A stretch of DNA of 64,000 bases from Lewinellaceae bacterium (GTDB taxonomy: Bacteria; Bacteroidota; Bacteroidia; Chitinophagales; Saprospiraceae), in NCBI GenBank assembly GCA_020636445.1, contig JACJXV010000010.1, positions 1-64,000 on the forward strand, read 5' to 3'. Made by a program: the position numbers and the translations under genes. How positions within the stretch are numbered: the first letter of the stretch is position 1; every line of letters begins with the position of its first letter. Under the pieces are notes generated by a model that searched no databases, was not told where the DNA came from, and worked only from the letters and a program-made list of their open reading frames with translations. This document shows, one piece after another, positions 33,838 to 43,100 of this stretch.

Positions 33838-34230
33838 CGTTGGATTGGGCGCGTTCCGTTCCGTTGGATGGCCCACGTTCCGTTCCGTTGGATGGCCCAC
33901 GTTCCGTTCCGTTGGATTGGGCGCGTTCCGTTCCGTTGGATTGGGCGCGTTCCGTTCCGTTGGATGGCCCACGTTCCGTTCCGTTGGATTGGGCGCGTTC
34001 CGTTCCGTTGGATTGGGCGCGTTCCGTTCCGTTGGATTGGGCGCGTTCCGTTCCGTTGGATTGGGCGCGTTCCGTTCCATTGGATTGGGCGCGTTCCGTT
34101 CCGTTGGATTGGGCGCGTTCCGTTCCGTTGGATTGGGCCACGTTCCGTTCCGTTGGATGGCCCACGTTCTGTTCCGTTGGATTTCCGTTCCGTTGGATTG
34201 GCGCGTTCCGTTCCGTTGGATTGGGGGGTA
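33838..34230. repeat. 24-bp tandem repeat array, two unit variants
   Basis: Head-to-tail units that share CGTTCCGTTCCGTTGGAT and end either TGGGCG (W) or GGCCCA (G). The order read from 33838 is W G G W W G W W W W W W W, thirteen regular copies, followed by about four shortened or mutated copies to 34228. One copy has a transition (CCGTTCCATT at 34070-34085). The unit is a multiple of three and lacks stops in most frames, so several long frames stay open on both strands (repeats of RSVPLDWA, NGTERAQS, PTERNAPN); I regard these as artefacts. No spacers, so not a CRISPR. Confidence 0.93.
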
Positions 34231-34560
34231 GAGCCGTTGGATCCAACGGCTCTCTCCCCCAACGTCCAATCCAACGTCCCCTAATCCAACCCCCCCAATC
34301 CAACGTCCCCCCCCAATCCAACGGTTACCCCCAATCTAACACCCCCCCTAACCCAATGATTATACCCCCCAAAATCCAACCGCAATACCCCCATTCAAAC
34401 AATTGCCCCCAGGGCAATAATTACCCAACCAACGATCCAACCGTTATCCCTGTCGTAATCAACGCGTACCCCAATCCAACGGTTACCCCCTGATTCGATA
34501 ATCATACCCAAAGAATCCGGCGTATACCCCTGATCCAACCAACATTGGACCCAAATAAAA
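34231..34560. repeat. Inverted, decaying C-rich continuation of the array
   Basis: The array ends in a palindrome GAGCCGTTGGATCCAACGGCTC (34231-34252, centre GGATCC). After it the sequence is the complement of the array core: CCCAATCCAACG recurs near 34264, 34295, 34313 and 34470, separated by C tracts and slowly diverging up to about 34560. The whole locus is therefore a large imperfect inverted repeat. No gene is seen between 33803 and 34696. Confidence 0.8.
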
Positions 34561-34696
34561 CCAACCTGGTCAACCTGGAATCTCCCTCAGCGTAAAACCA
34601 CGTCTCTCCGTTCTGCCTATTCCCTAGCCCTCCTGATCAATACGATTGCCGGCAATTATGCTATCTTTAGGGCGAATTCAATTCGTGCATCCTTTC

Positions 34697-35449
34697 ATGG
34701 GCAACATGCAGGTATATCCCCGATTACAACAAGCGTATCAGCAAGGACAAAAGCAACTGGCCTTGCTGATTGACCCCGACGGCCTTGATGATGCCGCGCT
34801 GGAACGGCTCCTGGATATTGCCGCAGAGGGGATAATTGACTATCTCTTTCTGGGAGGCAGCCTAATGGTTCACGATCGCCTTGATCATTGTCTGCTGCGA
34901 ATCCGGCAGCGAGCGGCGCTTCCGATCGTTCTTTTTCCGGGTAGTCCGCTGCAAATTCATCCGGGAGCGGATGCCATACTCTTTTTATCCCTGATCTCCG
35001 GACGGAACCCCGAATTACTCATTGGGCAGCATGTTATTGCTGCCCCCTATATTCGCGATGCCGGACTTGAAACCATCCCCACGGGATATATGCTCATTGA
35101 TGGCGGTGCCCCCACTACGGCCTCCTACATGAGTAACACCCTGCCGCTCCCGGCCGACAAACCGGCAATTGCTGTTTGTACGGCCCTGGCGGGAACGATG
35201 TTGGGTTTGCAGGTGTTATACCTCGACGCCGGTAGCGGAGCCAGACAACCGGTACCGGTAGCGCTTATCAGCGCGGTTCGGGATGCCGTCAACACCCCCC
35301 TTATTATAGGCGGTGGCATTCGCACCCCACAGCAAGCACAGCAGGCGTGGGCTGCCGGTGCCGATGTGTTGGTCGTCGGCAATGCTGTGGAACGCAATCC
35401 GGTTCTCCTGGCGGAACTGGCCGCAACTAAACTTGATTTTGCACCGTAA
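34697..35449 (+). CDS. Geranylgeranylglyceryl phosphate synthase family protein (PcrB/GGGPS)
   Basis: TIM-barrel prenyltransferase that joins a polyprenyl diphosphate to sn-glycerol-1-phosphate. Motifs include LALLIDPDGLDD near the N terminus, IIDYLFLGGSLMVHD, LPIVLFPGSPLQIHPGADAILFLSLISGRNPELLIGQHV, GYMLIDGG and PLIIGGGIRTPQQAQQAWAAGADVLVVGNAVE, the phosphate-binding end of the barrel. The ATG at 34697 (MGNMQVYPRL) gives 250 residues as in the family; an upstream ATG at 34646 adds an odd leader. Bacteroidota members are group II and true GGGP synthases in those tested, so ether-type lipids may be made (inference). It ends 44 bases before rsgA. Confidence 0.9.
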   Translation: MGNMQVYPRLQQAYQQGQKQLALLIDPDGLDDAALERLLDIAAEGIIDYLFLGGSLMVHDRLDHCLLRIRQRAALPIVLFPGSPLQIHPGADAILFLSLISGRNPELLIGQHVIAAPYIRDAGLETIPTGYMLIDGGAPTTASYMSNTLPLPADKPAIAVCTALAGTMLGLQVLYLDAGSGARQPVPVALISAVRDAVNTPLIIGGGIRTPQQAQQAWAAGADVLVVGNAVERNPVLLAELAATKLDFAP

Positions 35450-35493
35450 ATAAGTGCGGGGTGATCGCCACCTCCTTGGATTACGCAACGATT

Positions 35494-36453
35494 ATGACGA
35501 AGGATAAGCTATTGCAGGGAACCGTAATCAAATCGACCGGCAGCTGGTATCAGGTCCGCCTGGATGATAATTCCGTATTGGACTGCCGTATTATCGGAAA
35601 ATTTCGCCTGGGTAAACTCAAATTAACCAATCCGGTAGCGGTTGGCGACCGGGTGGCCGTAGAGTCGGAAGGAGAGTCCGGAACCATTAAGGAGATTCAC
35701 CCCCGCCGGAATTATGTAGTCCGGCAATCCCCGCGTCGCAAACATGATGTTCATCTGTTAGCCTCCAATATTGATCAGGCACTCGTTATTGTAACCATTG
35801 TTAATCCCAACCTCAAGCAAGGATTCATTGATCGGTTTTTGCTGATGACGGAGCCCTATGAGATTCCCACCATTATTGTATTCAATAAGGCCGATTTGTA
35901 CGACGAAGGTGATTTACGTGTCTATGATTATCTGCATGAAATTTATGCGCGCATCGGCTACCAAACCTTATTGGTTTCAGCTGAAACAGGTAGTGGTTTT
36001 GCCGAACTTCAGGAGTTACTCAAAGATAAAACAACCCTGGTCGGGGGTCAATCAGGCGTTGGTAAGTCGAGTATTGTCAATCGCTTGCAACCTGGCCTGA
36101 CGCTGCGCACCGGCGAAATTTCCGACTATTCCGGAAAAGGGCAGCACACCACTACCTTCGCCGAAATGTTTCCGCTTGACTTTGGGGGAGCCCTCATCGA
36201 TACCCCGGGAATCAAAACCCTTAGCTTCAATCACCTTGAACCTATTGAAGTGGCGCATAATTTCAAGGAGTTCTTTGCCCATGCAGACGATTGCCGGTTT
36301 GGGGGTAAATGCCTGCACCGCGACGAGCCCGGCTGTGCTGTGAAAGCGGCCATCGAAACGGAATCCATCAGTGAGCTGCGGTACCAAAATTACCTGCAGA
36401 TACTAGAAGAGATAGAAGATCAAAATTACTGGGAGCGCCACCGCGATGTTTAA
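35494..36453 (+). CDS. rsgA: Ribosome small-subunit biogenesis GTPase RsgA (YjeQ)
   Basis: Circularly permuted GTPase that checks late 30S subunit assembly. The N-terminal OB fold starts LLQGTVIKSTGSWYQVRL. The GTPase motifs come in permuted order: G4 FNKADLYD, G5 VSAETGSG, G1 GGQSGVGKSSIVN, G2 KGQHTTTFAEM and G3 DTPGIK. The C-terminal zinc knuckle is CRFGGKCLHRDEPGCAVKAAI. The ATG at 35494 (MTKDKLLQG) gives 319 residues; an in-frame GTG at 35461 is rejected. A 55-residue membrane protein follows 23 bases later. Confidence 0.96.
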   Translation: MTKDKLLQGTVIKSTGSWYQVRLDDNSVLDCRIIGKFRLGKLKLTNPVAVGDRVAVESEGESGTIKEIHPRRNYVVRQSPRRKHDVHLLASNIDQALVIVTIVNPNLKQGFIDRFLLMTEPYEIPTIIVFNKADLYDEGDLRVYDYLHEIYARIGYQTLLVSAETGSGFAELQELLKDKTTLVGGQSGVGKSSIVNRLQPGLTLRTGEISDYSGKGQHTTTFAEMFPLDFGGALIDTPGIKTLSFNHLEPIEVAHNFKEFFAHADDCRFGGKCLHRDEPGCAVKAAIETESISELRYQNYLQILEEIEDQNYWERHRDV

Positions 36454-36476
36454 CCCGCAATAACGGAATTTCACCC

Positions 36477-36644
36477 ATGGGATATCAAAGTCGAAAACGC
36501 CATTACGTTACCCGCCGGGAACGCCTGCAACAGCATCTGCGTGTTCATCGCGTTATCTTGCTGTTTGTGCTGGTCTTTGCGGTGGCCTTGTTAGTCTTGC
36601 GTCGTACCGACTACTGGACCTGGTTTCTTACCTATTTTTATTAA
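36477..36644 (+). CDS. 55-residue single-helix membrane protein
   Basis: ATG 36477 to TAA 36642-36644. The first 24 residues are strongly basic (MGYQSRKRHYVTRRERLQQH), then one hydrophobic helix (VILLFVLVFAVALLVL), then RRTDYWTWFLTYFY. The positive-inside rule puts the N terminus in the cytoplasm. The composition is gene-like and it follows rsgA by 23 bases on the same strand. Function unknown. Confidence 0.6.
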   Translation: MGYQSRKRHYVTRRERLQQHLRVHRVILLFVLVFAVALLVLRRTDYWTWFLTYFY

Positions 36645-36816
36645 TCCGTTCCGTTTATACGCTTTTGAGGGTGAATTTTGGGCCAAGCCAATAAGAAGAA
36701 AACCTATTCTTAATGGCTAAATATGAAGCTTCTCCCAAAACAGGATGGCACTTATTATCCAAAGTCGAATTAACGCTGTGATCTGTACCCCTCTCGAGAG
36801 GTTGGTCCTAGCATGA

Positions 36817-36852
36817 AAAAAGCCGCTACTCACCAGAGGCAAGTGCGGCTTT
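36817..36852 (-). terminator. Rho-independent terminator of the deacetylase gene
   Basis: On the minus strand the stem AAAGCCGC...GCGGCTTT closes a loop of about 18 bases (with inner ACT/AGT pairing) and is followed by TTTTTTCATG. It lies 29 bases beyond the deacetylase stop at 36881. Confidence 0.75.
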
Positions 36853-36880
36853 GTCAAGCATTGCATTCGATTCATTTACA

Positions 36881-37540
36881 CTAGGCTGTACGCAGCAAAA
36901 GTGCTTTTTGTTCAACCTGCTTATCGTTCAGGGCTTCGAAGGTATACCCTTGTTTGCTCAATGTTTCGAGTACCAGTGGCAACACATAGGTTAGTTTGTC
37001 CTGCGCCTTCAGACTATCGTGGAAAACGATAATAGCCCCGGGGCTAACGTTGTGCAGCACATTTTCCAAACACTGTTCCGGCGTAATTGTTGGATCGAAA
37101 TCCCCGCTCAGGATGTCCCACATGACAATCCGGTAATGGCGCTGCAGGAACTGGGCCTGCTTGGGCTTCAACCGGCCATAAGGTGGCCGGAACAAGGCGG
37201 AATCAATCAGATTGGCGCAATGACGCACATTGTGGAAATAGGCGACATTCTCAGTGCTCCAACCATTCAGGTGGTTAAAGGTGTGATTCCCCACGGCATG
37301 GCCAGCTGCTTTCACCTGAGCGAAAACCTCCGGAAACTTCCGGACATTATCGCCAACACAGAAAAAGGTGGCTTTTGCATCGTAGGCAGCCAGCTGCTCC
37401 AAAACCCAGGGGGTTACTTCCGGAATGGGCCCATCATCAAAGGTCAGAAAAATCCGCTTCTCATCGGTGGGAATCCGCCAGGTGTAGTTCGGAAAAAAGT
37501 TTTGAATAAATTGCGGTGTTTTGACTAAGTACATGTTCAT
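36881..37540 (-). CDS. Polysaccharide deacetylase family protein (NodB homology domain)
   Basis: Metal-dependent deacetylase of carbohydrate esterase family 4 (chitin, peptidoglycan or exopolysaccharide N-deacetylation). Conserved motifs are LTFDDGPIPEVTPW (catalytic base and metal Asp), GNHTFNHLNG (metal His pair), FRPPYGRLKPKQ and VMWDILSGDFDP, and IIVFHDSLKAQDKL near the C terminus. 219 residues, domain only, with no clear signal peptide, so probably cytoplasmic or non-classically placed. An ATG pair at 37540/37534 offers two near-identical starts. Confidence 0.92.
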   Translation of the reverse strand: MNMYLVKTPQFIQNFFPNYTWRIPTDEKRIFLTFDDGPIPEVTPWVLEQLAAYDAKATFFCVGDNVRKFPEVFAQVKAAGHAVGNHTFNHLNGWSTENVAYFHNVRHCANLIDSALFRPPYGRLKPKQAQFLQRHYRIVMWDILSGDFDPTITPEQCLENVLHNVSPGAIIVFHDSLKAQDKLTYVLPLVLETLSKQGYTFEALNDKQVEQKALLLRTA

Positions 37541-37953
37541 TGGATTTTTAATGTTCAGGGATTATTATACCAAAAGTTATTATTTATCAACTACAGGCTA
37601 TCACCCCTTTTCAGTAGATGTAGCCGAATTGAGCAGTACACAAGTTGTATGATTAATTCAACAGTGGGAAAACCTTGCTGAGGGGAAGCACGTTGAATTT
37701 CGTACCTTTGCGCGACCTTTGGGTTTTACTATGGCGTATGTGGGCTTTCAATTGTTAGCTAAACGTTTGAACAGGTCGTTTTGCTGTTCTTTTTGGCACT
37801 TTTTTTTCATTTTTTTTGAAAATCAGTGATTTTTTAGATTAAGGCCCAACAATAGTATTTCTCAAGACTTTTTTTGTGTAATTCCCGGGGAACAACCCAT
37901 GCGTTGGGGGGAGTTATTAGTCCCCGAATAAGATACTTAACTACGAGCATCAA
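37541..37953 (+). other. Divergent intergenic region, probable long leader of gltX
   Basis: No gene seen. A -7 box TACCTTTG (37703-37710) follows TTG (37675-37677) with a 25-base spacer, slightly long. If used, the gltX transcript has a roughly 235-base leader that is T-rich (T8 at 37799 and several T6 runs) and ends in a possible hairpin GGGGAA...TCCCCG near 37885-37925. A regulatory leader is possible; no known riboswitch class was recognised. Confidence 0.4.
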
Positions 37954-39483
37954 ATGAAGAAAATGAGATTGCGCTTCGCACCCAGCCCAACTGGCGCCCT
38001 GCACATTGGAGGTGTACGCACAGCCCTTTACAACTACTTGCTGGCCAGGCAACAGGGGGGTACTTTTATCCTGCGGATTGAAGATACCGATCAAACCCGT
38101 TATGTTCCTGGTGCCGAAGAATACATCATTGAGGCACTTCGCTGGTGCGGTTTGCTTCCCGACGAAGGCCCTGGTTTTGGTGGCGATTACGGCCCTTACC
38201 GACAGTCTGAACGACAAGCCATTTATGAGCGCTATGCCCGGGAACTGGTCGAGCGCGGACAAGCGTACTATGCATTTGATACTGCCGAAGAACTGGATAT
38301 CCAGCGGCAAACAGCCGAAAGCAATGGCCAATCGTTTAAATACGACTTTCAAACCCGCGGACAGCTGCGGAATAGCCTTTCACTGCCGGCGACAGAAGTA
38401 AAAGCATTACTCGATCGCGGGGAACCCTATACGATTCGCCTGCGCGTTCCGCAAGATGAACTTATCCGCATTCAAGACCTCGTGCGTGGCGAAGTCGTTT
38501 TCCAAAGTAATGAACTCGATGATAAAATATTGCTGAAAGGCGACGGAATGCCCACCTATCACCTGGCCAATATCGTGGATGATCACCTGATGGAAATCAC
38601 CCACGTTATCCGGGGAGAAGAGTGGTTACCTTCGACCGCACACCACGTTCTGCTTTACCGCGCCTTAGGCTGGGAGGATACCATGCCGCAGTTTGCCCAT
38701 CTTCCGCTGATCCTGAAGCCCAACGGACAAGGAAAACTCAGTAAGCGGGATGGCACGCGACTGGGGATCCCTGTGTTTCCGCTTTCCTGGAAAGGGGAAA
38801 CACCTGATGACTCCTTTGTCGGTTTCCGGGAGTTCGGATTCGATCCCCGTGCCGTACTCAATTTTCTGGCTTTCCTCGGCTGGAATCCGGGTACCGAGCA
38901 GGAATTATTCTCCCTGGAGGAATTGATCAAAGCCTTCAATGTCGAAAAAATTGGCAAAGCCGGAGCACGATTCGATTTTGACAAAGCCAAATGGTTCAAC
39001 CAGCAACATCTCATGCATCTACCCGATGCAGAACTGGCCCAAATGGTCCGGCCGCTGGTCGAAGCAAAGGGCTTTTCCCCTACCGATGCCTTTCTCCAGG
39101 CCTTCTGTGGCATGATGAAGGAACGCGTCGTGCTGTTAACTGACTTTTGGGATAATGGCTACTATTTCTTCACGGACGTGCAGGAGTACGACCAAAAGAT
39201 CATTGTAAAAAAATGGACACCTACTTCTGCTGACGTCTTCGGAGAGCTGCTGACAGGCCTGAAGGAGTTACCCGCTTTTACCGCGCCTGCCATTCAGGAA
39301 AGTGTAGAAACCTTTATTGCCCGGAAGGAATTAAAATTCGGAGATGTTCTACCCATCCTGCGCATTGGCCTTACAGGAACTACCAAAGGGCCAGGCGTTT
39401 TTGAAATGATGGCCCTTTTTGGATATCCGGAAGTGCAACGCCGCATGGAACGGGCTTTTGCCGCATTTAATACATTCAGCTAA
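37954..39483 (+). CDS. gltX: Glutamyl-tRNA synthetase
   Basis: Class I aminoacyl-tRNA synthetase charging tRNA-Glu. The HIGH signature appears in FAPSPTGALHIGGVRTALYNYL (residues about 7-28), and the KMSKS loop as KLSKRDGTRLG near residue 262. The insertion VYNYA-like zinc region is replaced by a metal-free version (HYAFDTAEELDIQRQ segment). The C-terminal helical anticodon domain ends FAAFNTFS. At 509 residues it is full length. Alone on the plus strand with a long leader. Confidence 0.97.
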   Translation: MKKMRLRFAPSPTGALHIGGVRTALYNYLLARQQGGTFILRIEDTDQTRYVPGAEEYIIEALRWCGLLPDEGPGFGGDYGPYRQSERQAIYERYARELVERGQAYYAFDTAEELDIQRQTAESNGQSFKYDFQTRGQLRNSLSLPATEVKALLDRGEPYTIRLRVPQDELIRIQDLVRGEVVFQSNELDDKILLKGDGMPTYHLANIVDDHLMEITHVIRGEEWLPSTAHHVLLYRALGWEDTMPQFAHLPLILKPNGQGKLSKRDGTRLGIPVFPLSWKGETPDDSFVGFREFGFDPRAVLNFLAFLGWNPGTEQELFSLEELIKAFNVEKIGKAGARFDFDKAKWFNQQHLMHLPDAELAQMVRPLVEAKGFSPTDAFLQAFCGMMKERVVLLTDFWDNGYYFFTDVQEYDQKIIVKKWTPTSADVFGELLTGLKELPAFTAPAIQESVETFIARKELKFGDVLPILRIGLTGTTKGPGVFEMMALFGYPEVQRRMERAFAAFNTFS

Positions 39484-39609
39484 GCAGTATTTGCCGGGAG
39501 TAAATAATATTGATCCGGTTTACGTTTATTATCTTAGCATTGACTGGGTTGGCTATTTGTTTGCACAGCAAGCAGGCTCCCGGTCGGTGTAAAAGGTATA
39601 TATACAACT

Positions 39610-39834
39610 ATGGCCCGGAAGAAAAAACAAGAAAACGATCCCAATGTACATGAAGACCTCGAGGGGTTTGATATTCGGATCAATGAGTTTGGAGAAATCG
39701 TTTCCACCTTTGGCATCGAGCAATTAAATTCCTTTTTAGACGAAAACGTCGCCGACAAAAAGCTTCAGGACAGAGGTCCGGAATCAAGCAACGATCAGGA
39801 TGATGCCAACGCCCAACCCAAGAAGGAAGAGTGA
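39610..39834 (+). CDS. Small acidic protein of unknown function
   Basis: 74 residues: a basic start (MARKKKQEND) followed by PNVHEDLEGFDIRINEFGEIVSTFGIEQLNSFLDENV and a very acidic, Asn/Gln-rich tail. From memory, similar small proteins with a DLEGFDIxINxFGEI core occur across Bacteroidota. No domain of known function. It stands alone 126 bases after gltX. The conserved middle and the charge pattern make it look like a real gene rather than a chance frame. Confidence 0.7.
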   Translation: MARKKKQENDPNVHEDLEGFDIRINEFGEIVSTFGIEQLNSFLDENVADKKLQDRGPESSNDQDDANAQPKKEE

Positions 39835-40120
39835 GTGATTTTAAGAGAACGGTAGGTTTTGATTATTAAACGGTGGATTTTTAAGCAAATCCGGGCCGTC
39901 TTGTCAAAAAGTGTTTTCGTGCTTGATATATTTTCCCTACCTTGTGTGGGCTTTTCAAAGCTATAGTTTAATCCCAAAACAAAACCGTCATCCCATGAAC
40001 CGAAGTAAATCCCCGGAGCCCCTGTGCTCCTGCTCTCCCAATGTTTTTTCCTCGCAATTTCCCATGAATTAAATCAGTCCGTGTCATTCGTAGCAATGGC
40101 ATAGTAAAACCAGGAATGGT

Positions 40121-43100
40121 ATGAAGCAAGCTTACCCAAGAGCTTTCCAGTTATGCATTTGGCTATGGTTAGGATTTACCGGCATTGCGTTAGCCGGAAC
40201 TCCCTCAAGGCCTTTTTCCCGGACCGTAATGCAACCGATGCCGGGCGACACCACAATAGTCGATTGTCAAAATGCAGCCTCAGGCTATGCTGCCTGGATC
40301 AATTCACTGCGATTACAAATTGAAGTTCCTGTTGTACAGAACGGAGGTAGTGTAATCATCGAACCGGCCCCCTTGGAGGATTATACCTTCCAGGGCCCCT
40401 GTGGAGATACTATCCAACACATTTTCCGCATCCTGGATGGTTCGTCCATGGAAGTCAGCCGCGACACCTTTTGGTTTGCCGCTGTGGATACGGTGGCCCC
40501 GAAGTTCAACTCACCACTCCCGGACAGCATTAACCTCAACTGCTTTGACGCTATCCCCGCCGCGAACCTGGTACAACTCGTAGAATGTGCCCTCGATACG
40601 CTGATTTTTCAGGAACTGACGGAGGGGTCTGGTAACTGCCCTTTTGCGCGTAAAATTATTCGCACCTGGCTGGCCCGCGACTTATGCGGCCGGGAAACCA
40701 ACTACCGGCAGGTCATTGTCGTCGAAGACAATATTGCCCCCAGCTTCACCTTCCTGCCGCCCAATGTCAATGTGTCCTGTACCACGGATATTTCGGTTGC
40801 CGCCCTTGGCGCAGCAACCGCTACGGACAACTGCTCCGAGACGGTGAGGATTACTCATAATGATCTGCTCGTTCCCAGCCCTATTCCCGGTTGTCAGAAT
40901 ACCTTTAACATTCAACGAACCTGGCAAGCTGAGGATCAATGCGGCAACGTTAATGTACACGTACAATTTATCCAGGTTTTTGACAACGAACCGCCCTCCT
41001 TCACACCACCACGGGATACGGTTATCTCGTGCGTCTTCGGGGATGATCCTTTCTATGCAGGAATCCCTACGGACCTGACCGATAACTGCGCCACGCTAAC
41101 GGTTGACAACTACCGCTTTGAAGACCTCCTGATCGCCAATGATTGTCCGAATACGTATTCCGTTGTGCGCAAATGGTTCGTTTTCGACAACTGTGGCAAT
41201 GTGGATTCTTCCCTGCAAACAATTGTGGTGGTGGATACCGTTGCCCCACGGTTGACCCAGGCTCCCCAGGATTTGATTTTATTCTGCGAAGCAGGAATCG
41301 ATGCAGATTCCCTTTTCTATTCCTGGCTCGACAACCGGGCTGGCGCCCAAGCCCAGGATGATTGTACGCTCACCGGCTCTCTCCGCTGGGAATTGCTGAA
41401 TACCGGCACAACCGAGGCGGCCACTTTCCCTACCTTATTGTGCCCGGCAAACGACAGTATTATTCTCGAACGAGGCATCGACATCCTCATCACCGATGAG
41501 TGTAACAATCAAATTAAACGGACTGTCTTTTTCCGTTTAATTGATGCCGTTGCGCCGGTCATTACGAGCTGTCCCGGGGATCAGGTAATCGCCAGCGATC
41601 CGGGATTGTGCGCTGCAACATTCGTACTGGAACCCCCGCTGGTAGAGGAAAACTGCGCAATGACCCTCCAGGGCTACAGTGTTAGCGTTGTGGATACCCT
41701 GCAAGCCAGTTTTTCGCCCGGACAAGCAGGAGAAACGCCGGTTGATCCGCTGGAATTAATCCTGCCGATTAATCTACCCCAACCCATCAATGCGTTTGGC
41801 CCGGCAACCCTGGAAATCAACCTGTATAATGCCGATGCCGAGCAAGCAACTGAATTTCTGCAAATTTTTGGTGAAAACAACACCTTGCTGGGAAGAACCG
41901 GTCGCTCCGCAACGCAATGCGGTAATGCCGATACGACCTTAATCATTAGTGCCGCGCAGCTTAATGCCTGGGCTGCTGATGGAGAAATCCGTATACGCCT
42001 GACTCCGAATGGAACCGGCCGCTTTGCCGTAAACCCCATTTGTAACCCAGCGTCTACCGTTGAGGCTCGCCTGAGTTTCGAACACAAAAATTTGACCGGC
42101 ATCCGCTATGGGTATGTCCTGAACGACGGGGGGTTGATTGAACTGGATTCGCTGTATCCGGTTACCGTTCAACTTCCCGTGGATACCAATTACATCACCT
42201 ACTATGTTCAGGATTGTGCCGGCAATATTGATAGCTGTGCGTATCAGGTAATAGTCGAAGACCGGGAAGCCCCTACCGTAGTATGCCCTGACGACATCGA
42301 CGTAGTTCTGGGCGTTGGTGCTTGCAGCGCCGAAATCACCCTGCCGCTACCGGTCAGTGCTGCCGATAACTGCGGTGTTTTGGGGATGTTCCGGCAATCC
42401 CTCCCCAGCAATCCAGCGGACAGCTGGTTCCGCTTCAACTTTGATCCTAACCTCAACAACTACCTGGCGCAGGAAAAAAGTTACCGCTTTTCGGGAGTTG
42501 CCGCCGGCCTCCTGGACAGTGCATTAATCACGCTTCGCTTTGAGGGCGATTTTTCCAGCCCAAATGCTATCCTGGATATCCTTGGCGATGACAACAGCCT
42601 TATTTTCAGCACGCAGGTTGGCGATGCCACCTGTGGGCAGGCAGGAATGCTAACCCGCAAAATTGCAGCGGCCCGCTTCAATACCTGGGCCGCCGATGGC
42701 GAAGTCGTTATTCGGGTTGTTCCACGGAATATTCCTACCCCTTCAGGGCAACCTGGTGAAGGAATAAATCCCTGCCGGACACTTACGGCCAATGGCCAGG
42801 TCGACTCTACGAGTTATGCCGCTATTGAACTGGGCTACGGCCTTATCGCGCCTTCGTTCTACACAACCGGGGCGACTACCTACCCCCTTACGCCCATGCG
42901 GGCTCCGGCCGTTGCGCCCACGCTAAGTTTCGACCTTGGGGAAACGCAGGTATTTTATATTGTCGAGGATGCCAGTGGTAATGCTGACACCTGCTCTTTT
43001 ACAATAACTGTTAGGGATGAAGAAGCTCCGGTAGCCCGGTGCCAACCTACTACTGTTTTCATCAACCCCAGTGGCCTGCAACCCGAATTCCTCAACCCCA

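Noticed and set aside
33838..34230. CRISPR array
   Set aside because: Units are contiguous with no unique spacers, and no cas genes are in the window.
33446..34493. Long open frames on both strands across the 24-bp repeats (261, 291, 164, 163, 154 and 128 residues)
   Set aside because: All are direct translations of the repeat unit, several coexist in overlapping frames, and none has a signal or domain outside the repeat.
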